Of a DNA stretch of 20,286 nt, positions 7,809 to 14,567 are shown one piece after another. Numbering within the stretch: the stretch's first letter is position 1; each line of letters opens with the position of its first letter. A program made the translations under genes and the position numbers. The stretch is from MWDF01 sp964577435. GTDB lineage: Bacteria; Bacillota; DTU025; MWDF01. The DNA is taken from positions 1 to 20,286 of the forward strand of contig CAZNZD010000024.1 of the NCBI GenBank assembly GCA_964577435.1, written 5' to 3'. The notes beneath the pieces were generated by a model. That model was not told where the DNA came from. It saw nothing but the letters and a program-made list of their open reading frames with translations, and did no database searches.

Positions 7809-7836
7809 AGCCGAAGGGGGGACCCTTCGGCTTTTT
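7809..7836 (+). terminator. Intrinsic terminator of the LIV operon
   Basis: AGCCGAAGGG (7809-7818) pairs perfectly with CCCTTCGGCT (7823-7832) around a GGGA loop and runs into TTTTT (7832-7836). It begins 21 bases after the livF stop. Its T tract touches the stop codon of the convergent glycosyltransferase gene (TCA, 7836-7838). Read leftward, the same stem is followed after a few bases by a run of T (opposite the A run near 7796-7802), so it may work weakly in both directions. Confidence 0.9.
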
Positions 7837-8987
7837 CATATCCTGAACTGGCCTCTTCCTATGCCCCGTCCCTTCCACGTAGCCTTTCCCGAAAGCACCA
7901 TTGCCATGGACCTCATGGCAAGCCAGAACCAAAGGGGAAGCATCACCGGGTAGGCAAAGGCGAGGGGCAATGGCACTTTAGCGCGGCTGAAGGCAACTGA
8001 CCAATATGAGAGGGTGAGGGCTGCCGAAATCAGTGCGGCAGGCATGCTCTCCCCGCCAGGGTAGGCAAGCAGGTATATAAGCGGGACCATCGTGGTTATC
8101 AGAAGCCAGGTCCAGATGAAGATATGAAGTAGCACCCTGTTGCGGAACACGGAGAACAGGTTCTTCGTGAACCCTGCGACCGCCTCTGCGGCGCTTGTGT
8201 ACATCCTGCAGCTTACCTTTCCGGTAGCGTCGTATAACAGCGACCTCATCCCTGCGGCCTTGACGCTTCTTGCCAGCTCAGCATCGTCCAGGACCTTGCC
8301 TTTTATGGCCTCGTGCCCTCCGCAGAGCCTGTAAGAATCCTTTGTGAAGGCCATGAACTGGCCACAAGCGGCCGGCAGCATGAATCGGCCCCTAACATGC
8401 GCCAGAGGAAGGGGCATGAAGCACATCATAGCCCAGTTCATCACGGGAACCAGAAGCATCTCCGGGATGGTGAGCATCCTTTGCCGCACCATGCCGGATA
8501 TGAGCCCGGCGCCTGATGACATCAGGGCGCTGCATGCGCACGATCCGCTGTCCTCCGCGTGAATCGTATCCGCATCGGTGAAAAGCAGCACTTCTCCTTC
8601 AGCTGCCCTAGCAAGCTGCCAGCAGGCCCAGTTCTTGCCGCGCCACCCGTCCGGAAGCGGCAGCCCCTCTAGTGACCTCAGGTTGGGATATGAGAGCTTG
8701 AGCCTTTCTATGATCTCCCCGGTCCTGTCCCTGGACCCGTCATTCAGCACGACGACCTCGTAGTCAGGATGATCCTGGCTGAGCAGGGATGCAAGGCAGA
8801 CTTCTATGTTGCGCTCCTCGTCTCTTGCAGGGACGAGTATAGACAGGCGACGCCGCAAGCTTCCAGGGCTACGGGAGAGCTTGGGCATGTAGAGATGATT
8901 CGTTAAGGCGATTATAAGGATGACTCCGGAGAAAACCATGAAAGGATAGGCTTGATATGACATCATCGAACCTATTAGCCTGAGCAT
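7836..8987 (-). CDS. Membrane-associated family 2 glycosyltransferase
   Basis: Transfers a sugar from a nucleotide-sugar donor to an unknown acceptor, probably a lipid at the inner membrane. It has 383 residues. A hydrophobic N-terminal segment (about 11-30) precedes the GT-A domain: ILVPARDEERNIE (50-62), VVVLNDGSRDRTGE (78-91), and the metal-binding TDAD (D138, D140). LPAACGQFMAF and a later LDDAELARSVKAAG supply the acceptor and catalytic-acid region. Three or so hydrophobic segments (about residues 285-370) form a C-terminal membrane anchor. The layout resembles carotenoid and glycolipid glycosyltransferases such as the CrtQ-like group, but I cannot assign a substrate. ATG 8987 lies six bases after the plsY stop, with GGAGGTGA inside the end of plsY, so the two are translationally linked. 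There are no carotenoid genes nearby to support that role. Confidence 0.87.
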   Translation of the reverse strand: MLRLIGSMMSYQAYPFMVFSGVILIIALTNHLYMPKLSRSPGSLRRRLSILVPARDEERNIEVCLASLLSQDHPDYEVVVLNDGSRDRTGEIIERLKLSYPNLRSLEGLPLPDGWRGKNWACWQLARAAEGEVLLFTDADTIHAEDSGSCACSALMSSGAGLISGMVRQRMLTIPEMLLVPVMNWAMMCFMPLPLAHVRGRFMLPAACGQFMAFTKDSYRLCGGHEAIKGKVLDDAELARSVKAAGMRSLLYDATGKVSCRMYTSAAEAVAGFTKNLFSVFRNRVLLHIFIWTWLLITTMVPLIYLLAYPGGESMPAALISAALTLSYWSVAFSRAKVPLPLAFAYPVMLPLWFWLAMRSMAMVLSGKATWKGRGIGRGQFRI

Positions 8988-8992
8988 TCAGC

Positions 8993-9571
8993 TCACCTCC
9001 CTGTGAGCTTGGCGTATTGGTGCTGCTTGAAGAGCACTATGGCGATATTTGCCGCATATAGCGCCCACATATTCGTGGCGCTTTGCGAAAGGGCTAGGCC
9101 AAGACCCAGGGACAGGAAGATGAGCAAGGTCTTCTGCACGTCTGTCGCTCTCTTGAAGATGAAGACGGAAGCAAGCGCGCCCAAACCCATGGCGCATGGA
9201 CCCCACCAGACGGTTAGGGCAGTCCAGATGCCGAAGCTTGTAGCGATAGCCTTGCCTCCGCGGAACTTGAGGAAAGGGGAGAAGGCATGCCCTAGGACCG
9301 GGGATATCGCAATGATCGGAACCTGCCAATAAGAGGCTCCCTGAACCAATATAGCGACCGGGACGACCCCCTTGAAGGAATCAAGTATGAGCGCCGGTAC
9401 TCCCACCTTCATACCCCCTGCCCTGAAGGCGTTGGCAGTCCCGGGATTTCCCTCGCCATAGCTTCTGATGTCCCTGCCGACCAGCCTTACCGCTATCAAC
9501 GAAAAGGGGATGGATCCTATGACGAAGGCGACGATGAAGCTAATAAGCATCTTTGCAGCTGGCAAATGCAT
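8993..9571 (-). CDS. plsY: Acyl-phosphate glycerol-3-phosphate acyltransferase PlsY
   Basis: Inner-membrane enzyme that transfers an acyl group from acyl-phosphate to glycerol-3-phosphate, the first step of bacterial phospholipid synthesis. Its 192 residues match the family length. Conserved PlsY motifs are GSIPFS (19-24), GEGNPGTANAFRAGG (39-53), DSFKG (64-68) and GHAFSPFLKFRGGKAIATS (94-112). Several membrane helices alternate with these loops. The usual serine of the second motif (GSGN) is Glu here (GEGN), which may be normal variation. The start is uncertain: ATG 9571 touches GGAGGG (9577-9572) with no spacing, an in-frame TTG at 9565 has ideal six-base spacing, and ATG 9550 is 21 bases away. 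The N-terminus therefore varies by two to seven residues. It is followed by the coupled glycosyltransferase gene. Confidence 0.95.
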   Translation of the reverse strand: MHLPAAKMLISFIVAFVIGSIPFSLIAVRLVGRDIRSYGEGNPGTANAFRAGGMKVGVPALILDSFKGVVPVAILVQGASYWQVPIIAISPVLGHAFSPFLKFRGGKAIATSFGIWTALTVWWGPCAMGLGALASVFIFKRATDVQKTLLIFLSLGLGLALSQSATNMWALYAANIAIVLFKQHQYAKLTGR

Positions 9572-9706
9572 CCCTCCGTCTCGATTGTACTTGTAGATAG
9601 TTTAATCCATCGATGAGTAAAGAAGGTATATGCTATGGAATAAAGAACTCAGTTCCTATATCCACCTATTGATGAATCGATGATGCTCTTTACCAGAACC
9701 GAATGT

Positions 9707-9728
9707 ATTGTATTAAAATAAATACAAT
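9707..9728. repeat. Palindrome in the plsY / surface-operon divergent region
   Basis: ATTGTATT (9707-9714) and AATACAAT (9721-9728) form an exact inverted repeat around a six-base AT spacer. TACAATT recurs at 9723-9729 and 9733-9739, a ten-base helical repeat. The palindrome sits just upstream of a candidate minus-35 for the surface-protein operon, a place where an activator or repressor could bind. Farther upstream, ATCGATGA occurs twice (9609-9616, 9676-9683). The regulator is unknown. Confidence 0.4.
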
Positions 9729-9741
9729 TGAGTACAATTTG

Positions 9742-9770
9742 TTTACTGAGCCTCTATAACGGGGTATTAT
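9742..9770 (+). promoter_or_regulatory. Candidate sigma-70 promoter of the surface-protein operon
   Basis: TTTACT (9742-9747, four of six minus-35 matches), a 17-base spacer and TATTAT (9765-9770, five of six minus-10 matches). Transcription would start near 9777, giving a leader of about 40 bases to the ATG at 9819. It is the best-placed candidate in an AT-rich stretch where chance matches are common. Confidence 0.35.
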
Positions 9771-9818
9771 TGAATCACTAAAAAAAGGGACCTTGCGTCA
9801 TTGCAACGGGGGGATAGC

Positions 9819-11636
9819 ATGTTAGCCAAGAGAATCAGCATAAAGAGCCTCCTTATTGCAGCAGTCCTGCTGCTGGCGGGCTCCTCGCCCATCAGCGCGG
9901 CTTGGCCTACGCAGGCGCAGTGGATACCTACAATCGCCAAGGACTGGACCTACATTACGGACCCGTTGAGCGATGTAACACCGGCAGGGCATCTTGACCT
10001 TGTACCTGACCTTACGACCTCACCTCTTGCCGCCTCTTTCTGGTACTTCGACGGCACGAACATCTACTTCCGCATGATACTGGACGGAGACCCGGTGAAG
10101 AACAGGGGGCTTGCCACCGCGGAGATGCTACCCTTCGGATGGAATATATTGGTGGAGAGCACCGGTGATCTGTATCCAGACTGGTCGCTCTCAGTGGACG
10201 GTACGGGCAGCGCTGACCAGATCCACACAATGTACAACCTTGGGCTTGACGATACCATGGACGGCGAGACCGGAAACATCGTAACGGCCAACCAGACCCC
10301 ATATGTTGATGCTAATGGCTTCCAGGTCTTAATAAACGGGTATGTCAAGAGCAAGCAGACTACCACGGACCCGACCAAGTGGTACAGGGGCAACCCCGAT
10401 TACTATCTCGATTTCGGCGTGCCTCTCTCATGGTTCTCAAGGATTGGATACTCCACACCTGCGCCGGTAATCGGAAGCACGCCCATCAAGTTCGCGTTCG
10501 GCACCGGAGCAAGCGGGCAGACCATCAACAAGGACCTCGCCGGGCAGTCGAACACCACTTCAGTTACGGATTTCTTCAACAATGTTCCGCCTACGGCACT
10601 TGATTCCGGCGGGTCGTACGGAACGATGCTTGACTCCAGGCATACCTCCACTCCTGCTAATATGGGCATCTGGTATAGGGGTGAGACGCTGAGAGTCAAT
10701 GGATACGGATGGCCAGGCGGCGGTATATATTACACGGGCTTCCTTACATTGAGGATAATCGACCCCTTGGGGGCTTTTCAGGACTTCCAGGTGCCTGTGA
10801 ACAGCAGTGGGAACGTAAGCAATGCACCTATAGCCACCTTTTCGGCAAGTGCGGCCCTTGGGGTCTATACGATACAGGTTGCCGATCCGCGCAACCTGTC
10901 CCTTTTAATGTACAAGGACACCTTCACCGTTGCTGCCGTGGATATGAGCACATCGTCAAAGTCGGTCAATAAGGCTACCGCAGGAATATTGGAAGAGCTT
11001 ACTTATACGATCACCGTATCTAACACAGGAAACCTGGCTGCCCAGAATGTCATCGTGACAGACCAGCTGCCTGGCGGGGTGACTTATGTGCCAGGAAGCA
11101 CGACTCTAAACGGCAGCCCGGTTCCAGACAGCGGAAACTCTTCCGGGCTGATTGCGGGATATTCGCTTGGAACCGTGCAACCTGGAGTGACGCATGTATT
11201 CGTTCTGAAAGCCAAGGTCAATACAACCGCAGTGGACGGGACAACCCTCAACAACGTCGCGAATATTGCCTGGACGGGCGGAAGCATCCAAAGGAACGCA
11301 TTTACGTCGGTGATCGCTCCCAGGATCACGATAAGCAAGGCGGTCGACCTGACTAATGCGCTTCCGGGACAAGTTCTGACATACACCGCCTATGTGCTGA
11401 ACTCGGGCAGCATGCCTGCCACGGCCATAGACATATACGACAGCATACCGCCGGAGACCGAATACATCGTCGGATCGGCGACCAGAGGAGGCGGCATTGC
11501 AGTTGCATTCAAGCACGGGAGCACAGGTGATTATGATACTGGCGAAGTCCTTCCGATAACCGGCATCAAGTGGACAGTGCCGTCGCTTGGCGTCGGGCAG
11601 TCAGTTACTTTGGTGTTCACGGTGCTCGTCAGATAG
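9819..11636 (+). CDS. Secreted DUF11-domain protein, first of four surface proteins
   Basis: A 605-residue exported protein of unknown function. ATG 9819 follows GGGGGGAT; an in-frame TTG at 9801 is rejected because it would put charged residues before the signal peptide and lacks a ribosome binding site. The signal peptide ends near PISA|AWP (residue 27). Residues about 29-270 form an unassigned aromatic- and Asp-rich domain predicted to be beta-sheet, perhaps a carbohydrate-binding-like sandwich. About 290-370 looks like an Ig-like domain (RGETLRVNGYGWPGG). Two DUF11 domains follow (about 374-490 and 501-605). The first closes with the usual strand LNNVANIAWTGG. The second ends at VTLVFTVLVR and lacks that strand, leaving an apparently incomplete sandwich. 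It opens an operon and is 15 bases from the next gene. Role inferred: tip or adaptor of a surface fibre. Confidence 0.85.
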   Translation: MLAKRISIKSLLIAAVLLLAGSSPISAAWPTQAQWIPTIAKDWTYITDPLSDVTPAGHLDLVPDLTTSPLAASFWYFDGTNIYFRMILDGDPVKNRGLATAEMLPFGWNILVESTGDLYPDWSLSVDGTGSADQIHTMYNLGLDDTMDGETGNIVTANQTPYVDANGFQVLINGYVKSKQTTTDPTKWYRGNPDYYLDFGVPLSWFSRIGYSTPAPVIGSTPIKFAFGTGASGQTINKDLAGQSNTTSVTDFFNNVPPTALDSGGSYGTMLDSRHTSTPANMGIWYRGETLRVNGYGWPGGGIYYTGFLTLRIIDPLGAFQDFQVPVNSSGNVSNAPIATFSASAALGVYTIQVADPRNLSLLMYKDTFTVAAVDMSTSSKSVNKATAGILEELTYTITVSNTGNLAAQNVIVTDQLPGGVTYVPGSTTLNGSPVPDSGNSSGLIAGYSLGTVQPGVTHVFVLKAKVNTTAVDGTTLNNVANIAWTGGSIQRNAFTSVIAPRITISKAVDLTNALPGQVLTYTAYVLNSGSMPATAIDIYDSIPPETEYIVGSATRGGGIAVAFKHGSTGDYDTGEVLPITGIKWTVPSLGVGQSVTLVFTVLVR

Positions 11637-11651
11637 CATGGGAGTGATCAG

Positions 11652-12749
11652 ATGAAGCTTCTAGGGAAGACAGTTTTAATACTAACCGCCCTCTTAGTAG
11701 CATTGGCAGCCGCCGCGGTAGGATCTGGCCTGACGCGTCCGGCTCTTGGCATCATGGAGGGGCAGTTCAGCTATATAAAGGTATGGGATGAGTTCGGGGT
11801 AGCCATTGAAGGCAATGCTGCTGCCGCAAACGGATTCCTGGTTTCGTCAATAAGGGATGTCGCAAGCGGTGGCGCCCTGAAGGCTCTTTGGGACGGTTCC
11901 AGCCTGCTTTACGATGAGAAAGCGTCCTCGTGGGAGATACCGTTGTCCATCGGTTCCGGAACCAGCGCACAGAAGGCGAAGCTCGTTTCCGACTGGACAG
12001 ATAAGGCTCCATTCCCGTGGGGGCTGGCCACAGTCGGCATTGAAGGCCAGCTTATCGACCCCAAGGCGGCTTACTCGGCCGACATCAGCCTAATTGGTTC
12101 GCACGCTTTCGTTCCGGAAGACGGTTCGTTTGCAGTGATGAAGTCGGCGGCAAGGGACAAAGACGGCCTCTTCGCTTACCTGATTGCAAGGCCGAGCGCG
12201 CAGACGTCCTCTTTCAAGGCCTCAGTCATCAAGAAGGGCAGCGCGACTGCAGGGATAATCGGGTTTGAGCTAACCTTGAGCGGAGCTAAGCCGCTTGCAG
12301 GGGAGCAGGCTGCGGAGCTCACCGTTATAAGGGCGATGGCAGATGAGGATGCGATGGCGCTCGGCGAGGCTTGGGTGGCAAGCTATGCGAGACCTGACGC
12401 AAAACGCCCTGATGTAAGGCTTACCGGGACGGTCGACAAACCGAAGGTGAATCCCGGAGAGGCCGTAAGGTATACTTACTACCTCTTCAACGCAGGGATG
12501 GATCAGGCAAAAGGCCTTTCAGTGTCGATACCTGTGCCCCAGGGCGGCAAGCTAGTAAAAGGTTCGATCAAAGGCGATAACGGGAAGGCGGTCTTGCATC
12601 CTTCCGGGGCGGCGATTGACCTCGGAGCCGGGACTGATGCGGATTCTGGCGCCTATGAAGGGGCAACTGAGATTAGCTGGGCTCCTTCAGGCAACCTTAG
12701 GCCGGGCGCAGTGATAAAGTTTTCGTTCGATTTCTTAGTGAGGAAATGA
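11652..12749 (+). CDS. Secreted protein with C-terminal DUF11-like domain
   Basis: 365 residues of unknown function. ATG 11652 has GGGAG about eight bases upstream. Residues 1-22 form a hydrophobic export signal (MKLLGKTVLILTALLVALAAAA). Residues about 23-250 match nothing I recognise: mixed, lysine-containing, with WTDKAPFPWGLATVGIEGQL and no catalytic motif. Residues about 252-365 are a DUF11-type domain starting VRLTGTVDKPKVNPGEAVRY and stopping at VIKFSFDFLVRK without the closing N.A strand, as in the protein before it. It lacks the free N-terminal strand seen in the next two proteins. Its TGA overlaps an ATG (ATGA at 12746-12749) of the next reading frame, so expression is coupled. I infer an accessory or adaptor subunit. 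Confidence 0.82.
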   Translation: MKLLGKTVLILTALLVALAAAAVGSGLTRPALGIMEGQFSYIKVWDEFGVAIEGNAAAANGFLVSSIRDVASGGALKALWDGSSLLYDEKASSWEIPLSIGSGTSAQKAKLVSDWTDKAPFPWGLATVGIEGQLIDPKAAYSADISLIGSHAFVPEDGSFAVMKSAARDKDGLFAYLIARPSAQTSSFKASVIKKGSATAGIIGFELTLSGAKPLAGEQAAELTVIRAMADEDAMALGEAWVASYARPDAKRPDVRLTGTVDKPKVNPGEAVRYTYYLFNAGMDQAKGLSVSIPVPQGGKLVKGSIKGDNGKAVLHPSGAAIDLGAGTDADSGAYEGATEISWAPSGNLRPGAVIKFSFDFLVRK

Positions 12750-12763
12750 AAGGGGTAATCCAA

Positions 12764-14473
12764 ATGGCAAAGACTCTTAAATCAACGCTTATGGTCCTAG
12801 CCCTGGTGTTCATCCTGACAGCCGCAGTCTCGGCAGTGGGGACACCAGCCGGTACCATCATAAGCAACACAGCGACTTTAACCTATAATGACGGAAACGG
12901 CAATGCCATGCCGATGGTTACATCCAACACCGTAACCACGGTCGTCAGCCAGGTTGGAGGCGTAGATGTAAGCCCGGCAACATCTTCGGAAGTCGGGTTT
13001 GCAAGCGCGGAACTGGTCTTTCCTGCGATAATCAGGAACACTGGAAACGGCACGGACAGCTACGCCCTTGCGCTTTCCGGCGCCCCTGCGGGCTGGACCG
13101 CGGTCATCTACAGGGATGACAACGGCGATGGAGTTCTGCAGCCTGGAGAGACCACTGTTGTCAGCAACACTGGTTCGCTCGGCTATGAGACCGAGTATAA
13201 GGTCCTGGTCAAGATAACTGTCCCCTCGTCAGTAGCAGACGGCGCTGTAGCTAACGTCACGCTTACTGCGACGTCGGCCTTCAATTCGGGTGTGTATGAC
13301 ACCTCGGTGATGACCGTCACCATAAATCAGGCGGTTATCGAGATAGTCAAAGTCGCGAGCATAGCGAACCCCAAGCCCGGCGATGAGGTGACCTACACCA
13401 TCACATGGGAGAATACGGGCTCAGCCGATGCGAATACCCTAGTGATAACGGACCCGATAAACGCAAACCTTACCTATGTTGCAGGGTCCATGGTGTATGA
13501 CGGCGATACGACAGACATGAACCCTGGAGTGGTGCTGACCGATGCCTTAGACCTTGACAACGGCGACTACGGATTCACCACTGCCGGTACTGTCACGGTC
13601 CTTGTAGGAAGCGTCCCGGCAGGAGCAAAAGGATCTTTGGTGATCAGGGTGACTGTGAACTCCAACATCCTCGCAGGCGTATCCATAAGCAACATAGCTA
13701 CCGCCACATACAATGACCCGGATGACAACGTCTTAGTCAAGGACTCCGACCCGTCAGTGGTCACGATAGCAGTCAAAGCCGGCGTTGATGTCAATATTCC
13801 GGCAGGCACGCTGAACGTGACCCCCGGGGATACCATTCAGATACCGTTCTCTGTCACCAACACCGGAAATGCACCGGACGTGGTCGATATCACCTATACT
13901 TCCACGATACTGACTTACGAGATATGGATCGACTTCGACGGCAACGGCATAATCGACAACGGAGATGTCATGGCCACCGACACCGACGGCGACGGATATC
14001 CGGACACGGGAATCATACAGCCCGGGCAGACCCTGTACTTCATTGCTAAGGCAGTTGTGCCTGTCGGTACTGCAGATCTTGCTTCAGACCTGCTGACCTT
14101 GACTGGGAAATCCAGCAACGATACCGCGATTAGCGACTCGGATTCGATTTCGGTAATAGTGCACGCTCCTAGATTGTCGATGGAAAAGAGTGTGTCGCCG
14201 ACTGGCCCTCAGAATCCGGGTACGGTCCTTACATACACACTGGTGATAACAAACAGCGGGACCGGCGCGGCGAAGGATCTGCTCATAACCGACCCCATAC
14301 CGACATTCACCACCTATATCGAAGATTCGATAACAGTCAACGGCATAGGCAGGACGGATGAGATTGATGGCGATGCCGCAAGGTTCGTAGCAAATTCAGT
14401 CCTTGTGAGCTGGGTACAGCTTGCAGGAAACGGCGCGACACTGACTATCACATTCCAGGTGAGGATAGACTAA
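12764..14473 (+). CDS. Secreted DUF11 protein with free N-terminal strand; candidate fibre shaft subunit
   Basis: 569 residues. I choose ATG 12764 because AAGGGG lies eight bases upstream; ATG 12746, overlapping the previous stop, adds six residues but has only GAGG two bases away. The signal peptide ends VSA|VG at residue 24. The mature N-terminus carries AGTIISNTATLTYND (29-43), which matches 11 of 15 residues of the closing strand AGVSISNIATATYND (304-318) of its own internal DUF11 domain. Next come a beta domain (about 55-188) with the acidic loop DDNGDGVLQPGE (118-129), a complete DUF11 domain (about 189-322), a module with DFDGNGIIDNGD (390-401) and DTDGDGYPD (406-414), possible calcium loops, and a last DUF11 domain (468-569) that ends LTITFQVRID without a closing strand. 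A donor strand at one end and an open sandwich at the other suggest head-to-tail polymerisation. Confidence 0.85.
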   Translation: MAKTLKSTLMVLALVFILTAAVSAVGTPAGTIISNTATLTYNDGNGNAMPMVTSNTVTTVVSQVGGVDVSPATSSEVGFASAELVFPAIIRNTGNGTDSYALALSGAPAGWTAVIYRDDNGDGVLQPGETTVVSNTGSLGYETEYKVLVKITVPSSVADGAVANVTLTATSAFNSGVYDTSVMTVTINQAVIEIVKVASIANPKPGDEVTYTITWENTGSADANTLVITDPINANLTYVAGSMVYDGDTTDMNPGVVLTDALDLDNGDYGFTTAGTVTVLVGSVPAGAKGSLVIRVTVNSNILAGVSISNIATATYNDPDDNVLVKDSDPSVVTIAVKAGVDVNIPAGTLNVTPGDTIQIPFSVTNTGNAPDVVDITYTSTILTYEIWIDFDGNGIIDNGDVMATDTDGDGYPDTGIIQPGQTLYFIAKAVVPVGTADLASDLLTLTGKSSNDTAISDSDSISVIVHAPRLSMEKSVSPTGPQNPGTVLTYTLVITNSGTGAAKDLLITDPIPTFTTYIEDSITVNGIGRTDEIDGDAARFVANSVLVSWVQLAGNGATLTITFQVRID

Positions 14474-14567
14474 GCGCCGCAGATACTAAGCAGAGCGGCG
14501 GGCTTGGCGGGCCGCCGGGTTCCATACCCGGCGGCACCGCCCTCCCGCAGTCCGGGAGGAAGCACTA
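14474..14567 (+). promoter_or_regulatory. Structured leader with ribosome-binding-site-sequestering hairpin
   Basis: Three hairpins fill the gap before the giant gene. CGCCGC (14475-14480) pairs with GCGGCG (14495-14500). GCCGCCGGGT (14511-14520) pairs perfectly with ACCCGGCGGC (14526-14535) around TCCAT. CCTCCCG (14541-14547) pairs with CGGGAGG (14553-14559) around CAGTC. The last 3' arm contains GGGAGG, the ribosome binding site of the ATG at 14568, so the folded form would hide it. None is followed by a T run, so they are not intrinsic terminators. Control of translation of the downstream gene, or mRNA processing between cistrons, is inferred. Confidence 0.6.

Noticed and set aside
7789..7835. 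Insertion sequence, attachment site or CRISPR-like repeats in this or other gaps of the window
   Set aside because: Reading the gaps showed only a terminator, hairpins, promoters and short repeats. There are no regularly spaced repeats, transposase genes, target-site duplications or tRNA genes.
9584..9589. Leftward TACAAT as minus-10 of plsY
   Set aside because: There is no matching minus-35, and the transcript would start on top of the ribosome binding site.
9801..9821. TTG at 9801 as start of the first surface protein
   Set aside because: ATG 9819 has the G-rich ribosome binding site and gives a clean signal peptide; the TTG has neither.
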